This document shows, piece by piece, positions 7,539 to 14,726 of a stretch of 17,640 bases of DNA; the stretch's first letter is position 1; every line of letters begins with the position of its first letter. Made by a program: the position numbers and the translations under genes. Under the pieces are notes generated by a model that saw nothing but the letters and a program-made list of their open reading frames with translations, made no database searches and was not told where the DNA came from. Origin of the DNA: JBBSUQ01 sp964389755 (lineage in GTDB: Bacteria > Bacteroidota > Bacteroidia > Flavobacteriales_D > Crocinitomicaceae); the NCBI GenBank assembly GCA_964389755.1, contig CAYMEW010000053.1, positions 1-17,640 of the forward strand, read 5' to 3'.

Positions 7539-7916
7539 ATGAATGTACCTGAGAATTTGAAATACACGAAGGATCACGAATGGGTGAGTGTGGAAGGCGA
7601 TGTGGCAACGATCGGGATCACTGATTTTGCGCAGGGAGAGCTGGGTGACATTGTTTACGTGGAGATCGAAACGGTAGGAGACGAACTCGACCGGGAAGAA
7701 GTATTCGGTTCGGTGGAAGCCGTAAAGACGGTATCCGATCTGTTCATGCCCGTATCCGGTGAAATCCTCGAATTTAATGAAGAACTCGAGTCCGCACCTG
7801 AAACAGTAAACTCCGATCCTTACGGAAAAGGATGGATGATCCGTGTCAAACTCAGCGATACATCACAACTGGATTCTTTAATGGATGCAGCCGCTTATAA
7901 GGAAATGATCGGCTAA
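7539..7916 (+). CDS. gcvH: Glycine cleavage system H protein
   Basis: GcvH is the lipoylated shuttle of the glycine cleavage complex. It carries the aminomethyl group from the P protein to the T protein and returns reduced lipoate to the L protein. The 125-residue length is normal. The lipoyl-lysine is K63 in FGSVEAVKTVSDLFMPVSG, the standard hairpin, and GITDFAQGELGDIVYVE is the typical conserved strand pair. The gene starts 18 bases downstream of a good -7 box and is followed after 23 bases by a VanZ-like gene on the same strand. gcvP and gcvT are not in the window; a separate gcvH is common in Bacteroidota. The protein may also have a role in lipoate relay to other lipoyl enzymes. Confidence 0.97.
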   Translation: MNVPENLKYTKDHEWVSVEGDVATIGITDFAQGELGDIVYVEIETVGDELDREEVFGSVEAVKTVSDLFMPVSGEILEFNEELESAPETVNSDPYGKGWMIRVKLSDTSQLDSLMDAAAYKEMIG

Positions 7917-7939
7917 TTCCGTACCGAGGATCACTCCCG

Positions 7940-8317
7940 ATGAATCTGAGACTATACCTGTTGTCCGGTTTTTGGACATTGATGCTCGTTATTCTGTTGC
8001 TTTCCCCCAAATCGGAGGCGCGCACCATGTATATCGGCTCCATTCCGCTTGATCCCGTCGTGCATTTTGCACTCTTTGCGGGTTTCACGCACTTTTGGAT
8101 GAGCGCACTCAAGAAGCAGCGCCGTTCGAATTACGCTTTTCGGAATGCGGCGATGCTCGTTTGCATCACAGGGATCGTTCTCGCCATACTGCTTGAGTTT
8201 CTTCAACTGGCTTTGGGTACCGGACGGGACTTCCAGTTCTCGGACATCATCTGCAACCTGCTGGGTGTGTATGCGGGCTGGCAATTATTCCGTCTGATCT
8301 ATCGATCCTGCTGTTGA
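7940..8317 (+). CDS. VanZ-like four-helix membrane protein
   Basis: A 125-residue inner-membrane protein with four predicted transmembrane segments at about 5-22, 38-56, 70-92 and 102-121. It carries the VanZ-like pattern: H in PVVHFALFAG, then LLEFLQLALGTGRDFQFSDIICNLLGVYAG, with the conserved E, Q, GR, D and N of the family. VanZ in the vancomycin clusters gives low-level teicoplanin resistance, but most relatives are of unknown function and there is no resistance cluster here. It follows gcvH by 23 bases and is probably co-transcribed. The gcvH-vanZ order is one I believe occurs in other Bacteroidota, stated from memory. Confidence 0.85.
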   Translation: MNLRLYLLSGFWTLMLVILLLSPKSEARTMYIGSIPLDPVVHFALFAGFTHFWMSALKKQRRSNYAFRNAAMLVCITGIVLAILLEFLQLALGTGRDFQFSDIICNLLGVYAGWQLFRLIYRSCC

Positions 8318-8333
8318 ACTTTTGGTATGTTAA

Positions 8334-8367
8334 TTGGTACAGGTCTTCGAAACAATTACTATATTTA
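8334..8367 (+). promoter_or_regulatory. Possible promoter of the TonB-family gene
   Basis: TATATTTA at 8360-8367 differs from TAnnTTTG only at the last base, and a TTG at 8334-8336 lies 23 bases upstream as a possible -33 element. A second candidate, TATAATTTG at 8371-8379, has a three-base gap and ends eight bases before the ATG. Confidence 0.35.
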
Positions 8368-8387
8368 CCCTATAATTTGATCGCATC

Positions 8388-9059
8388 ATGGAAATTAAAA
8401 AGAGTAAAGAAGCGAACACAAACAACCTGAGGGCACCGATCTTCCTCATTGGTCTGTTGTTCATTTCGAGCGTCGTTCTCGCCTCTTTTTCCTATTCCGT
8501 AAAGGAAAAGGGAGGTGACGATGCCAATCGGGCGAAGCGTTCTACTGCTGTCACATTCCAGGAAGAAGCCCCTATTGAGGAGCCGCCACCACCACCGGAT
8601 GAGCAGCCGCAAATCGACGTTCCGCCGCCACCGCAGGAGGACATTGAAATCGAAGAGAACCGGGAAGAGCCACCACCCGTGGTTACTGCGCCCCCGACTC
8701 CGCCGCCGGTACCGGTAGGTCCGAAAGACACACCGCCGCCGCCGGAAATCATTGACTTCCCGGATAAAGAAGCATCTTTCCCGGGCGGTGCCGCTGCAAT
8801 GGCACGCTGGATCCAGGAAAATGTACAATACCCCGAAACTTCCCGTGAAATGGGAGATCAGGGTAAGGTATATGTACAGTTCGTGGTTGAAACCGACGGT
8901 TCTGTGACCAACGTACAGGTAATCCGTTCGGTAAGCCCGGAACTCGACAAGGAAGCCAAGCGCGTGGTACGCAACATGCCGAACTGGGATGCCGGCGAGT
9001 CAAATGCGAAAAAGGTACGTACGCGCGTACGTCTCCCGATCAACTTTACATTGAATTAA
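8388..9059 (+). CDS. TonB-family energy transducer
   Basis: A 223-residue TonB-like protein anchored in the inner membrane. It couples the proton gradient, through ExbB-ExbD, to outer-membrane TonB-dependent receptors. An N-terminal cytoplasmic segment is followed by one membrane helix at about 16-36, then a proline- and glutamate-rich periplasmic spacer at about 60-120 with repeated EEPPPPP-type blocks. A C-terminal TonB domain spans about 130-222 (FPGGAAAMARWI, YPETSREMGDQGKVYVQFVV, DGSVTNVQVIRS, RLPINFTL). The C-terminal domain is of the kind abundant in Bacteroidota. No exbB, exbD or receptor gene is nearby. It is a single-gene unit ending in a strong terminator at 9082-9114. The CCG/CCA-rich spacer creates long spurious open frames on the other strand. 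Confidence 0.9.
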   Translation: MEIKKSKEANTNNLRAPIFLIGLLFISSVVLASFSYSVKEKGGDDANRAKRSTAVTFQEEAPIEEPPPPPDEQPQIDVPPPPQEDIEIEENREEPPPVVTAPPTPPPVPVGPKDTPPPPEIIDFPDKEASFPGGAAAMARWIQENVQYPETSREMGDQGKVYVQFVVETDGSVTNVQVIRSVSPELDKEAKRVVRNMPNWDAGESNAKKVRTRVRLPINFTLN

Positions 9060-9081
9060 TGATCTTTTGAATCATACACAT

Positions 9082-9114
9082 AAAAAAATCCCCGGCTCAA
9101 ACCGGGGATTTTTT
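9082..9114. terminator. Bidirectional rho-independent terminator
   Basis: A perfect stem TCCCCGG (9089-9095) / CCGGGGA (9102-9108) with a six-base loop is flanked by seven As on the left and six Ts on the right. It therefore works on both strands: for the TonB gene that ends at 9059 and for the minus-strand aldehyde dehydrogenase operon that ends at 9131. Confidence 0.92.
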
Positions 9115-9130
9115 GTATCCTGTAATTTCG

Positions 9131-10012
9131 TTAATAGCCGGATCCCGAGCCTCCGATGTTCTCAATCGGGTGCCAGGTCGTTTTGATCTCCTGGAAGGCG
9201 CTGATGTAATGCAGACCCTGCGTAGCGGATTCGGACCAGTTCTCTTTATAAAAATGCGTTCTTTTCAGGTTTGAAACGGACTCTTTCCCGATCAACTTTA
9301 TAAGCGATTCGTCTTCGCCATCATAAGCAATAGCGTTGACGTCCATGTGTGACGCCAGGGTTTTCAGTGTCTCGCTTCGGTCACCGGTCAGTATATTCAC
9401 CACACCGCCGGGTACATCTGAACTATTCAGCACCTCTGCAAAAGTGATCGCGGAAAGCGGTTTGCTTTCAGAGGCCAGTACCACGGCCGTATTTCCTCCG
9501 GCAATGACCGGTGCCAGTAATGAAACGAGTCCGAGTAAAGCTGTGTTTTCGTCCGCACAGATGCCCACAACACCGGTTGGTTCGGGAACCGAAAAGTTAA
9601 AATGCGAACTGGCAACGGGGTTTACGGATCCGATCACTTGCTGGTACTTGTCGCACCAGCCGGCGTAATATACCAGCCGGTCAATGCTTTTTTCCACTTC
9701 CGAAAGCGCCTCTGTTTCCGAAGAACCCTGCTTTTTGATTTCTTCGACGAATTGCGCACTTCGTCCTTCCAGCATTTCCGCGATCCGATACAGGATCTGT
9801 GAACGATTGAAGGCAGCGCGAGCGGACCACGGACCGAATGCTTTCCGTGCAGCCACAACTGCATTCCGCACGTCCTTCCGAGATGCCAGGCAAATGCTTC
9901 CGAGTTCATCACCATTCCGGTTCGTCGGTGTATAGTAACGTCCGGACTCAGTTCGCGGGAATTGTCCGCCGATATATAATTTATACGTTTTCAAAACTGC
10001 AATTCTTGTCAT
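9131..10012 (-). CDS. Non-catalytic, truncated ALDH-like protein (second half of a split ALDH16)
   Basis: A 293-residue protein that aligns only with the N-terminal and NAD-fold part of aldehyde dehydrogenases. Recognisable pieces are YKLYIGGQF, AVVAARKAFGPWSA, EPTGVVGI, LLAPVIAGGNTAVV, PGGVVNILTGDR and HMDVNAIAYDG. The active site is gone. The PWN motif is ADEN (153-156), the LKPAE lysine motif is LASES (179-183), the ELGGK glutamate is missing, and the catalytic cysteine domain is absent entirely. This is the pattern of the C-terminal pseudo-ALDH domain of ALDH16 proteins, including the closing segment (IKTTWHPIE) that resembles the end of human ALDH16A1. Its ATG follows the stop of the full ALDH gene by five bases in another frame, with an AGGAC stretch between. 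It probably pairs with that enzyme in a structural role; this is inferred. It is not a decaying pseudogene: the frame is open and the ending is conserved in kind. Confidence 0.8.
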   Translation of the reverse strand: MTRIAVLKTYKLYIGGQFPRTESGRYYTPTNRNGDELGSICLASRKDVRNAVVAARKAFGPWSARAAFNRSQILYRIAEMLEGRSAQFVEEIKKQGSSETEALSEVEKSIDRLVYYAGWCDKYQQVIGSVNPVASSHFNFSVPEPTGVVGICADENTALLGLVSLLAPVIAGGNTAVVLASESKPLSAITFAEVLNSSDVPGGVVNILTGDRSETLKTLASHMDVNAIAYDGEDESLIKLIGKESVSNLKRTHFYKENWSESATQGLHYISAFQEIKTTWHPIENIGGSGSGY

Positions 10013-10017
10013 GTCCT

Positions 10018-11475
10018 TTATTTTAGATAAGCCTCGAGGCCATGCAGGCCGCCTTCTCTTCCGAAACCGGATTCTTTGTAACCTCCGAAAGGCGAGGCCG
10101 GATCGAATTTATTGTAGGTATTGGCCCAAACCACGCCGGCACGCAATTTACTTCCCAGGTTGAAAATTCGGGAGCCTTTGTCTGTCCACACGCCGGCTGC
10201 AAGTCCGTAGGGGGAATTGTTCGCTTTCTGAATGACTTCATCCACGGTTCGGAAGGTCTGAATGGTGAGCACCGGGCCAAAAATTTCTTCCTGGGCGATC
10301 ACGCTCGACTGCGCCACATCAGTAAACAGAGTGGGGCGGCAGTAATATCCTTTCCCGGGAAGTGCGCAGTCAGGCTGGTACATTTCGGCGCCTTCCTGCT
10401 TTCCGAGTTCAATGTAGCGCTCGATTGTCTGAAGCTGTTCTTTCGAATTGATCGCACCGATATCGGTATTTTTATCCATCGGATCGCCGATATAGAGCGA
10501 CTGCATGCGCTGTTTGAGTTTCCGGATCACTGTATCGGCAACCGATTCTTCCACGAAAAGCCGGGAACCGGCACAGCAAACGTGCCCCTGGTTAAAAAAG
10601 ATTCCGTTTACGATTCCTTCGACGGCCTGGTCGATCGGTGCATCGGCAAGGATGATGTTCGCGGACTTACCGCCGAGTTCGAGCGTTGCTTTTTTAGCCG
10701 TTCCGGCAATGCTCTCGCGAATCTTTTTACCGACCTGCGTAGAACCGGTGAAAGCGATCTTATCGACATCCGGATGTTGCACCAGTGCGGCGCCCGTATC
10801 TCCGTGTCCGGTGACGATGTTCACCACGCCCGCCGGTAAACCCGATTCCCGGATAATTTCAGCCAGTTTAAGCGCAGTAAGCGGAGTGGTTTCCGCCGGT
10901 TTTAAAACGACTGTATTTCCCGTTGCAAGCGCCGGAGCTATTTTCCAGGCGGCCATGAGCAGGGGAAAATTCCAGGGAATGATCTGCCCGGCCACACCCA
11001 TCGGTTTGAGTTCCCGGGCGGGAAAGGCATATTCCAGTTTGTCTGCCCAGCCTGCATAATAGAAAAAGTGATTGCATGCGAGCGGAACGTCTACATCGCG
11101 CGATTCACGAATGGTCTTACCGGCGTCCAGTGATTCGATCACTGCGAGTTCGCGGGCGCGTTCCTGCATGATCCGTGCGATGCGATATATGTATTTTCCA
11201 CGCTCGGCACCTGACAATGCAGACCAGGGACCAAATGCTTTACGCGCTGCTTTTACGGCGCGATCGATATCTTTTTCGTTCCCGTAAGCCACTTCGGCCA
11301 ACACTTCTTCATTCGCCGGGTTAATGCTTTTAAAATAATTTCCGGAAGCCGGTTTTACGAACTCTCCATCTATAAAGAGGTCGTAACGTTTCTGCAAACG
11401 GATATGCGAAGTACTTTCCGGTGCGGGAGCATAATCCCAGCGGGAAGTTGTTTTGTCAAGTTTTTTCTTTGCCAT
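10018..11475 (-). CDS. Catalytic aldehyde dehydrogenase (first half of a split ALDH16)
   Basis: A 485-residue NAD(P)-dependent aldehyde dehydrogenase. All key residues are present: N169 in IPWNFP, the LKPAE cofactor motif (191-195), the FTGST loop, the general base E266 in LELGGK, and the nucleophile C300 in NQGHVCCAGSR. The C-terminal EEIFGPV and PFGGYKESGFGREGG motifs are also intact. The N-terminal extension DYAPAPES and the ending GGLHGLEAYLK resemble the first domain of ALDH16 enzymes, including human ALDH16A1. In this operon it most likely oxidises acetaldehyde released by DeoC, though other substrates are possible. It starts 12 bases after deoC and is followed after five bases by the truncated ALDH-like gene. 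Class is clear; substrate is inferred from context. Confidence 0.9.
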   Translation of the reverse strand: MAKKKLDKTTSRWDYAPAPESTSHIRLQKRYDLFIDGEFVKPASGNYFKSINPANEEVLAEVAYGNEKDIDRAVKAARKAFGPWSALSGAERGKYIYRIARIMQERARELAVIESLDAGKTIRESRDVDVPLACNHFFYYAGWADKLEYAFPARELKPMGVAGQIIPWNFPLLMAAWKIAPALATGNTVVLKPAETTPLTALKLAEIIRESGLPAGVVNIVTGHGDTGAALVQHPDVDKIAFTGSTQVGKKIRESIAGTAKKATLELGGKSANIILADAPIDQAVEGIVNGIFFNQGHVCCAGSRLFVEESVADTVIRKLKQRMQSLYIGDPMDKNTDIGAINSKEQLQTIERYIELGKQEGAEMYQPDCALPGKGYYCRPTLFTDVAQSSVIAQEEIFGPVLTIQTFRTVDEVIQKANNSPYGLAAGVWTDKGSRIFNLGSKLRAGVVWANTYNKFDPASPFGGYKESGFGREGGLHGLEAYLK

Positions 11476-11487
11476 TTCTACAACTCT

Positions 11488-12408
11488 TTAATCGATCGAA
11501 AAATAGTCGGACGACTGATAAATACCGGTTTTCGTTTTCAGGATCTGCATCAGCACATCATTGGCGAGGCTACTGGCTCCAAAGCGGAACCAATCATTGT
11601 TCAGCCATTTTTCACCGAGCACTTCTTTTACCATGACGAGGTAATGCAGCGCCAGTTTGGAGTTCGAAATGCCGCCCGCGGGTTTCATCCCGATCATTTC
11701 ACCGGTATTATCGTAATGATCGCGAATCGCCATCAACATCGTATAGGTTACCGGCATTGTTGCGGCCGGCTGAATTTTCCCGGTCGAAGTTTTGATGAAA
11801 TCGGCACCTGCGGCTATCGCCAGATCGGATGCCCTGCGCACGTTGTCAAGCGTAACCAGTTCACCGGTTTCCAGGATCACTTTAAGGCGACTTTTTCCGC
11901 AAACTTCTTTTATGGCTGCAATTTCATCGAATACATACGCGTATTCGCCGGAAAGAAATTTTCCGCGGGAAATAACCATGTCAATCTCATCTGCGCCTTC
12001 CTCCACGGCAAAGCGTGTATCGTCCAGTTTGACCTGTAACGGAGCCTGTCCAGACGGAAAAGCCGTGGAAACCGAAGCCACTTTTACCGGCGAATCTTTC
12101 AATTGTGATTTCGCTATGCGCACCATTGAAGGATACACACATACTGCTGCAACCGTCGGAAGGTCCGGGGAAAGGTCGTGCAGGTGTTGCGCTTTGTAGC
12201 ACATTTGTCGGACTTTTCCGGGCGTATCTTTTCCTTCCAGCGTCGTAAGATCGATCATATTGAGCGCCATTTTCAGGCCCTGCATTTTTGCTTCGTTCTT
12301 AATGCTTCGTGTCTGGAAACGGGCCACGCGTTCTTCCACGCCCACTTTGTCCACTGCCGGACTGTTCAGCAGGCGCACATCAAATGCGGATATGTTGTTT
12401 TTTTGCAT
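11488..12408 (-). CDS. deoC: Deoxyribose-phosphate aldolase, long (animal-type) form
   Basis: DeoC cleaves 2-deoxyribose 5-phosphate to glyceraldehyde 3-phosphate and acetaldehyde in deoxynucleoside breakdown. From the chosen ATG at 12408 the protein has 306 residues, longer than the E. coli enzyme (259) and closer to the long or animal-type family. The Schiff-base lysine is K206 in FIKTSTGK, the second active-site lysine is K242 in GMKPAGGIS, and the conserved aspartate is D143 in EIDMVISRG. A longer frame to 12486 exists, but those 26 residues (starting MPYKCRTPASH) look unrelated and would lie upstream of the -7 box at 12439-12446. ATG 12408 fits with a leader of about 25 bases. It heads the deoC-ALDH-pseudoALDH operon. 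Confidence 0.92.
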   Translation of the reverse strand: MQKNNISAFDVRLLNSPAVDKVGVEERVARFQTRSIKNEAKMQGLKMALNMIDLTTLEGKDTPGKVRQMCYKAQHLHDLSPDLPTVAAVCVYPSMVRIAKSQLKDSPVKVASVSTAFPSGQAPLQVKLDDTRFAVEEGADEIDMVISRGKFLSGEYAYVFDEIAAIKEVCGKSRLKVILETGELVTLDNVRRASDLAIAAGADFIKTSTGKIQPAATMPVTYTMLMAIRDHYDNTGEMIGMKPAGGISNSKLALHYLVMVKEVLGEKWLNNDWFRFGASSLANDVLMQILKTKTGIYQSSDYFSID

Positions 12409-12438
12409 ACGCGTTTTTGACTGTACAATAATAAAGTT

Positions 12439-12446
12439 CAAAGATA
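12439..12446 (-). promoter_or_regulatory. Putative -7 box of the deoC operon
   Basis: On the minus strand this reads TATCTTTG, a match to TAnnTTTG. Transcription would begin near 12433, about 25 bases before the ATG at 12408, which supports that start. No clear -33 element. Confidence 0.55.
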
Positions 12447-12486
12447 AAAATAAATGACTGGCCGGCGTGCGGCACTTGTAAGGCAT

Positions 12487-12510
12487 AAAAAAACCCGCCG
12501 TTTGGCGGGT
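12487..12510 (-). terminator. Rho-independent terminator of the MORN-repeat gene
   Basis: On the minus strand the stem ACCCGCC (12510-12504) / GGCGGGT (12499-12493) with a four-base loop is followed by a run of seven Ts. It begins seven bases after the stop codon at 12517-12519 and separates this gene from the deoC promoter. Confidence 0.9.
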
Positions 12511-12516
12511 AGTTCG

Positions 12517-13386
12517 TTAAAGTTGTCCGTCCGAGTGATAGGTTCCGTTCTTATACACCTTCACTTTGAGCAGAATACCATCTTTATCGTATTCGTACAC
12601 TTTTCCATCCCAGAGCTGGCCATTTTTGAATTGGCCGTCCTGCCAGATTTCTTTGTTCGAATTGTAGACTTTATTATAGCCGTTGGGCTGGAATTTTACA
12701 CCGAGCGTTTCCGGTTGAGTCACTTTCGGAGCCGCTTCTTTCGGGGTCGCCGTATTGATCCGTACAGGCGGGTTCACCATATCGCGCTGCACACTTTTTA
12801 CAACCTTTCCGTTACTGTCGTAATCGATCTCTTCCTTGATATCGCCGTTCTCGTAGTAGCGGTACGCTTTACCGACCGGTTTTCCGTCTACCGCCGTGTA
12901 TTCGAATTGCTTTTGACCGTTGGAATAATAGTGTACGATCTTTCCTTTTTCCTTTCCGTTGAGGTCGTAAAACCCGGCATAGATCAATTGTCCGTTCTCA
13001 TCGAATCTTTTGAGTGAGTCGTGATACGCGTTCTTTTCAAAAACACCGATCTCTTTCGGTACTCCGTTCGCGTGGTATTTGATAAATTCTCCCTGTGGGC
13101 GGTGATTGTGATATTCGCCTTTCAGTTTCGGGGTAATGCCGTCGTTGTAATACTTGATCCAGAAACCTTCTTTGCGGTCGTCGACATAGGTTCCTTCTTC
13201 GACTTTCCCATTTGCAGGATAACCTTCGTTCGGGCGATCCTTACCACGGTACACCCATTTCCCTTGTTTTCTACCCTGCTGATCCGTTTTATTTTCATCC
13301 TGATCAAGGCCAGGAACGGCTTTGAACGAATAACAAGTAGTAATGGAGGAAATGATCAAAAAACTTAATATAAAATCTTTCACCAT
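12517..13386 (-). CDS. Secreted MORN-repeat (YwqK-like) protein
   Basis: A 289-residue exported protein. The first 20 residues form a signal sequence (VKDFILSFLIISSITT); C18 could be a lipobox cysteine, but ITTC is not a standard lipobox, so lipoprotein status is open. Several MORN_2-type repeats follow, each of the form G-x-[YF]-x(3)-G-x(3)-Y-x(2)-G: about 63-82, 88-108, 134-158, 160-182 and 248-268. Examples are EGTYVDDRKEGFWIKYYNDG and KGKIVHYYSNGQKQFEY. A proline/threonine-rich linker (205-230) separates the last repeat. Such proteins are numerous in Bacteroidota and often called YwqK-family antitoxins by annotation transfer, but nothing here suggests a toxin-antitoxin pair. A strong terminator follows; no canonical -7 box was found upstream. 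Confidence 0.8.
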   Translation of the reverse strand: MVKDFILSFLIISSITTCYSFKAVPGLDQDENKTDQQGRKQGKWVYRGKDRPNEGYPANGKVEEGTYVDDRKEGFWIKYYNDGITPKLKGEYHNHRPQGEFIKYHANGVPKEIGVFEKNAYHDSLKRFDENGQLIYAGFYDLNGKEKGKIVHYYSNGQKQFEYTAVDGKPVGKAYRYYENGDIKEEIDYDSNGKVVKSVQRDMVNPPVRINTATPKEAAPKVTQPETLGVKFQPNGYNKVYNSNKEIWQDGQFKNGQLWDGKVYEYDKDGILLKVKVYKNGTYHSDGQL

Positions 13387-13514
13387 TTCAAAAAGTTAGT
13401 TTTTCATGTTTAGCGTTACTGCAATGTACAATTTTTTTCGAATACGGATTCCGGACATAATATCAATTTCGCCAAACATCAACTTTTTATCGATGTAAAC
13501 ATTATATCTGTCCA

Positions 13515-14468
13515 TCAATCAGGCATTTTAGCGGGATCAACATTTTCGAGCATTACTTTTACCATTTTAGTCAAATCGTACTCCGGGTTCCAGTTCCAAT
13601 CCTGTTTTGCAGCAGAATCATCAATCGAATCGGGCCAGCTGTCGGCGATCTGTTGCCTGAAATCGGGCTCATACTTAATCGTGAAATCCGGTTTTAGTGC
13701 TGTAATCTCTTTCGCCAGTTCAGCAGGTGTAAAACTAATCCCGCCCAGGTTATACGCCGTTCTTACAGAAAGGTTTCCGGCTGGCGCTTCCATTAATTCG
13801 ATTGTTGCGCGAATGGCATCTTCCATGAACATCATCGGCAGGGCAGTGTCCGATTTCAGGAAGGACGTATAGTTCCCGTTTTTCAGCGCATGGTAAAATA
13901 TATCTACTGCATAGTCGGTGGTTCCGCCGCCGGGCAGGCTCGTATAGGAAATGAGACCGGGGTAACGGATACTGCGCACATCCACGCCGTATTTGTTGTG
14001 GTAATACTGGCACCATCCCTCGCCGCTCTGTTTGGAGATTCCATAAACGGTAGTAGGCTCCATAATGGTGTGCTGCGGCGTGTTTTCAGCGGGTGTTGTC
14101 GGTCCGAAAACGGCAATGGAGCTGGGCCAGAAAATTTTCTTCAGGTGACCTTCTTTGCCAAGGTCGAGGATCGTAAACAGACCTTCCATGTTCAGTTTCC
14201 AGGCGAAAGCCGGATTTTTCTCGGCTGTGGCCGAAAGCAGCGCGGCAAGGAGGTAGACTTCTGTAATCTTCGCAGAAATAATGTAATCGCGCACTTTATC
14301 GCGATCGAGTACGTCCAGCGATACGTAATTATAACCTTTCAATGCGTCCGGTTCCTGCTCTTTGAGGTCGGAGGCGATGACATTTTCTTTTCCGAAACGG
14401 CGTGCCAGTTCAACGGTGAGTTCCGTCCCGATCTGTCCGCCGGCACCGATTATCAGTATCTTCTTCAT
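13515..14468 (-). CDS. tdh: L-threonine 3-dehydrogenase, epimerase-like SDR type
   Basis: A 317-residue NAD-dependent enzyme of the extended short-chain dehydrogenase (epimerase) group. It oxidises L-threonine to 2-amino-3-ketobutyrate, which a ligase (Kbl) then splits to glycine and acetyl-CoA. The nucleotide motif GAGGQIG is at 8-14. The catalytic set is S116/S117 in WPSSIAVFG and Y142-x3-K146 in YGISK. The loop RYPGLISYTSLPGGGTTDYAV (168-188) is characteristic of SDR-type threonine dehydrogenases of Flavobacteria and animals and distinguishes them from sugar epimerases and from the zinc-dependent Tdh of E. coli. No kbl is adjacent. It is divergent from hmgA across a 258-base gap and has a near-consensus -7 box at 14494-14501. 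Confidence 0.9.
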   Translation of the reverse strand: MKKILIIGAGGQIGTELTVELARRFGKENVIASDLKEQEPDALKGYNYVSLDVLDRDKVRDYIISAKITEVYLLAALLSATAEKNPAFAWKLNMEGLFTILDLGKEGHLKKIFWPSSIAVFGPTTPAENTPQHTIMEPTTVYGISKQSGEGWCQYYHNKYGVDVRSIRYPGLISYTSLPGGGTTDYAVDIFYHALKNGNYTSFLKSDTALPMMFMEDAIRATIELMEAPAGNLSVRTAYNLGGISFTPAELAKEITALKPDFTIKYEPDFRQQIADSWPDSIDDSAAKQDWNWNPEYDLTKMVKVMLENVDPAKMPD

Positions 14469-14493
14469 TTTCTTGCTTACGAAATTACGGCGG

Positions 14494-14501
14494 TAAAGAT
14501 A
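14494..14501 (-). promoter_or_regulatory. Putative -7 box of tdh
   Basis: On the minus strand this reads TATCTTTA, one base off TAnnTTTG. It would give a leader of about 20 bases before the tdh ATG at 14468. Confidence 0.4.
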
Positions 14502-14559
14502 AAAATGATTCGGAATTCAGCACGAACCGGATTTCCATCAAAAATCGAATTAGTATTTG

Positions 14560-14567
14560 TATATTTG
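14560..14567 (+). promoter_or_regulatory. Putative -7 box of hmgA-hppD
   Basis: TATATTTG matches TAnnTTTG. Transcription would start around 14572-14574, leaving a leader of about 155 bases before the hmgA ATG, long compared with the other genes here. No good -7 box lies closer to the ATG. Confidence 0.45.
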
Positions 14568-14570
14568 TGA

Positions 14571-14594
14571 AACGGTCAATCGTTTGAAACCGTT
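14571..14594 (+). promoter_or_regulatory. Inverted repeat at the predicted hmgA transcription start
   Basis: AACGGTCAA (14571-14579) can pair with TTG (84-86) and ACCGTT (14589-14594), giving a nine-pair stem with a two-base AA bulge and a TCGT loop. It begins right at the predicted +1 of hmgA. It could be a repressor operator or a 5' mRNA hairpin; no T-run follows, so it is not a terminator. Confidence 0.4.
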
Positions 14595-14726
14595 ATTCCA
14601 CGTGCGAAAAACAACGTTTATGTGGCAAAATCTGCTTATTTTAAAGAAGTATCTCATAAAACGGAATCCGGAATGAACATTGCGCTCCGGAAAAACCTTT
14701 ATTAGATAACTAAAACTTTTGAATAT

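Noticed and set aside
7940..8317. VanZ-like gene as a glycopeptide resistance determinant
   Set aside because: No vanS/R/H/A/X genes are present; isolated VanZ-like proteins are common and mostly of unknown role.
8492..8752. Open frames on both strands over the TonB proline-rich spacer
   Set aside because: They are glycine- or arginine-rich shadows of CCG/CCA repeats in the real TonB gene and have no start signals of their own.
9131..10012. Truncated ALDH-like gene as a decaying pseudogene
   Set aside because: The frame is intact, the spacing and start are tidy, and its shape matches the non-catalytic ALDH16 domain rather than random loss.
10042..10839. A 265-codon open frame on the + strand inside the aldehyde dehydrogenase gene
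   Set aside because: It lies wholly opposite a gene with all catalytic motifs, has no recognisable domain and no promoter; it is a by-product of codon bias.
12409..12486. N-terminal extension of DeoC to the ATG at 12486
   Set aside because: The added 26 residues do not resemble DeoC and would place the start upstream of the -7 box at 12439-12446 and across the neighbouring terminator.
12517..13386. MORN-repeat protein as an antitoxin of a toxin-antitoxin system
   Set aside because: The YwqK label is an annotation habit; the protein has a signal sequence and no toxin gene is adjacent.
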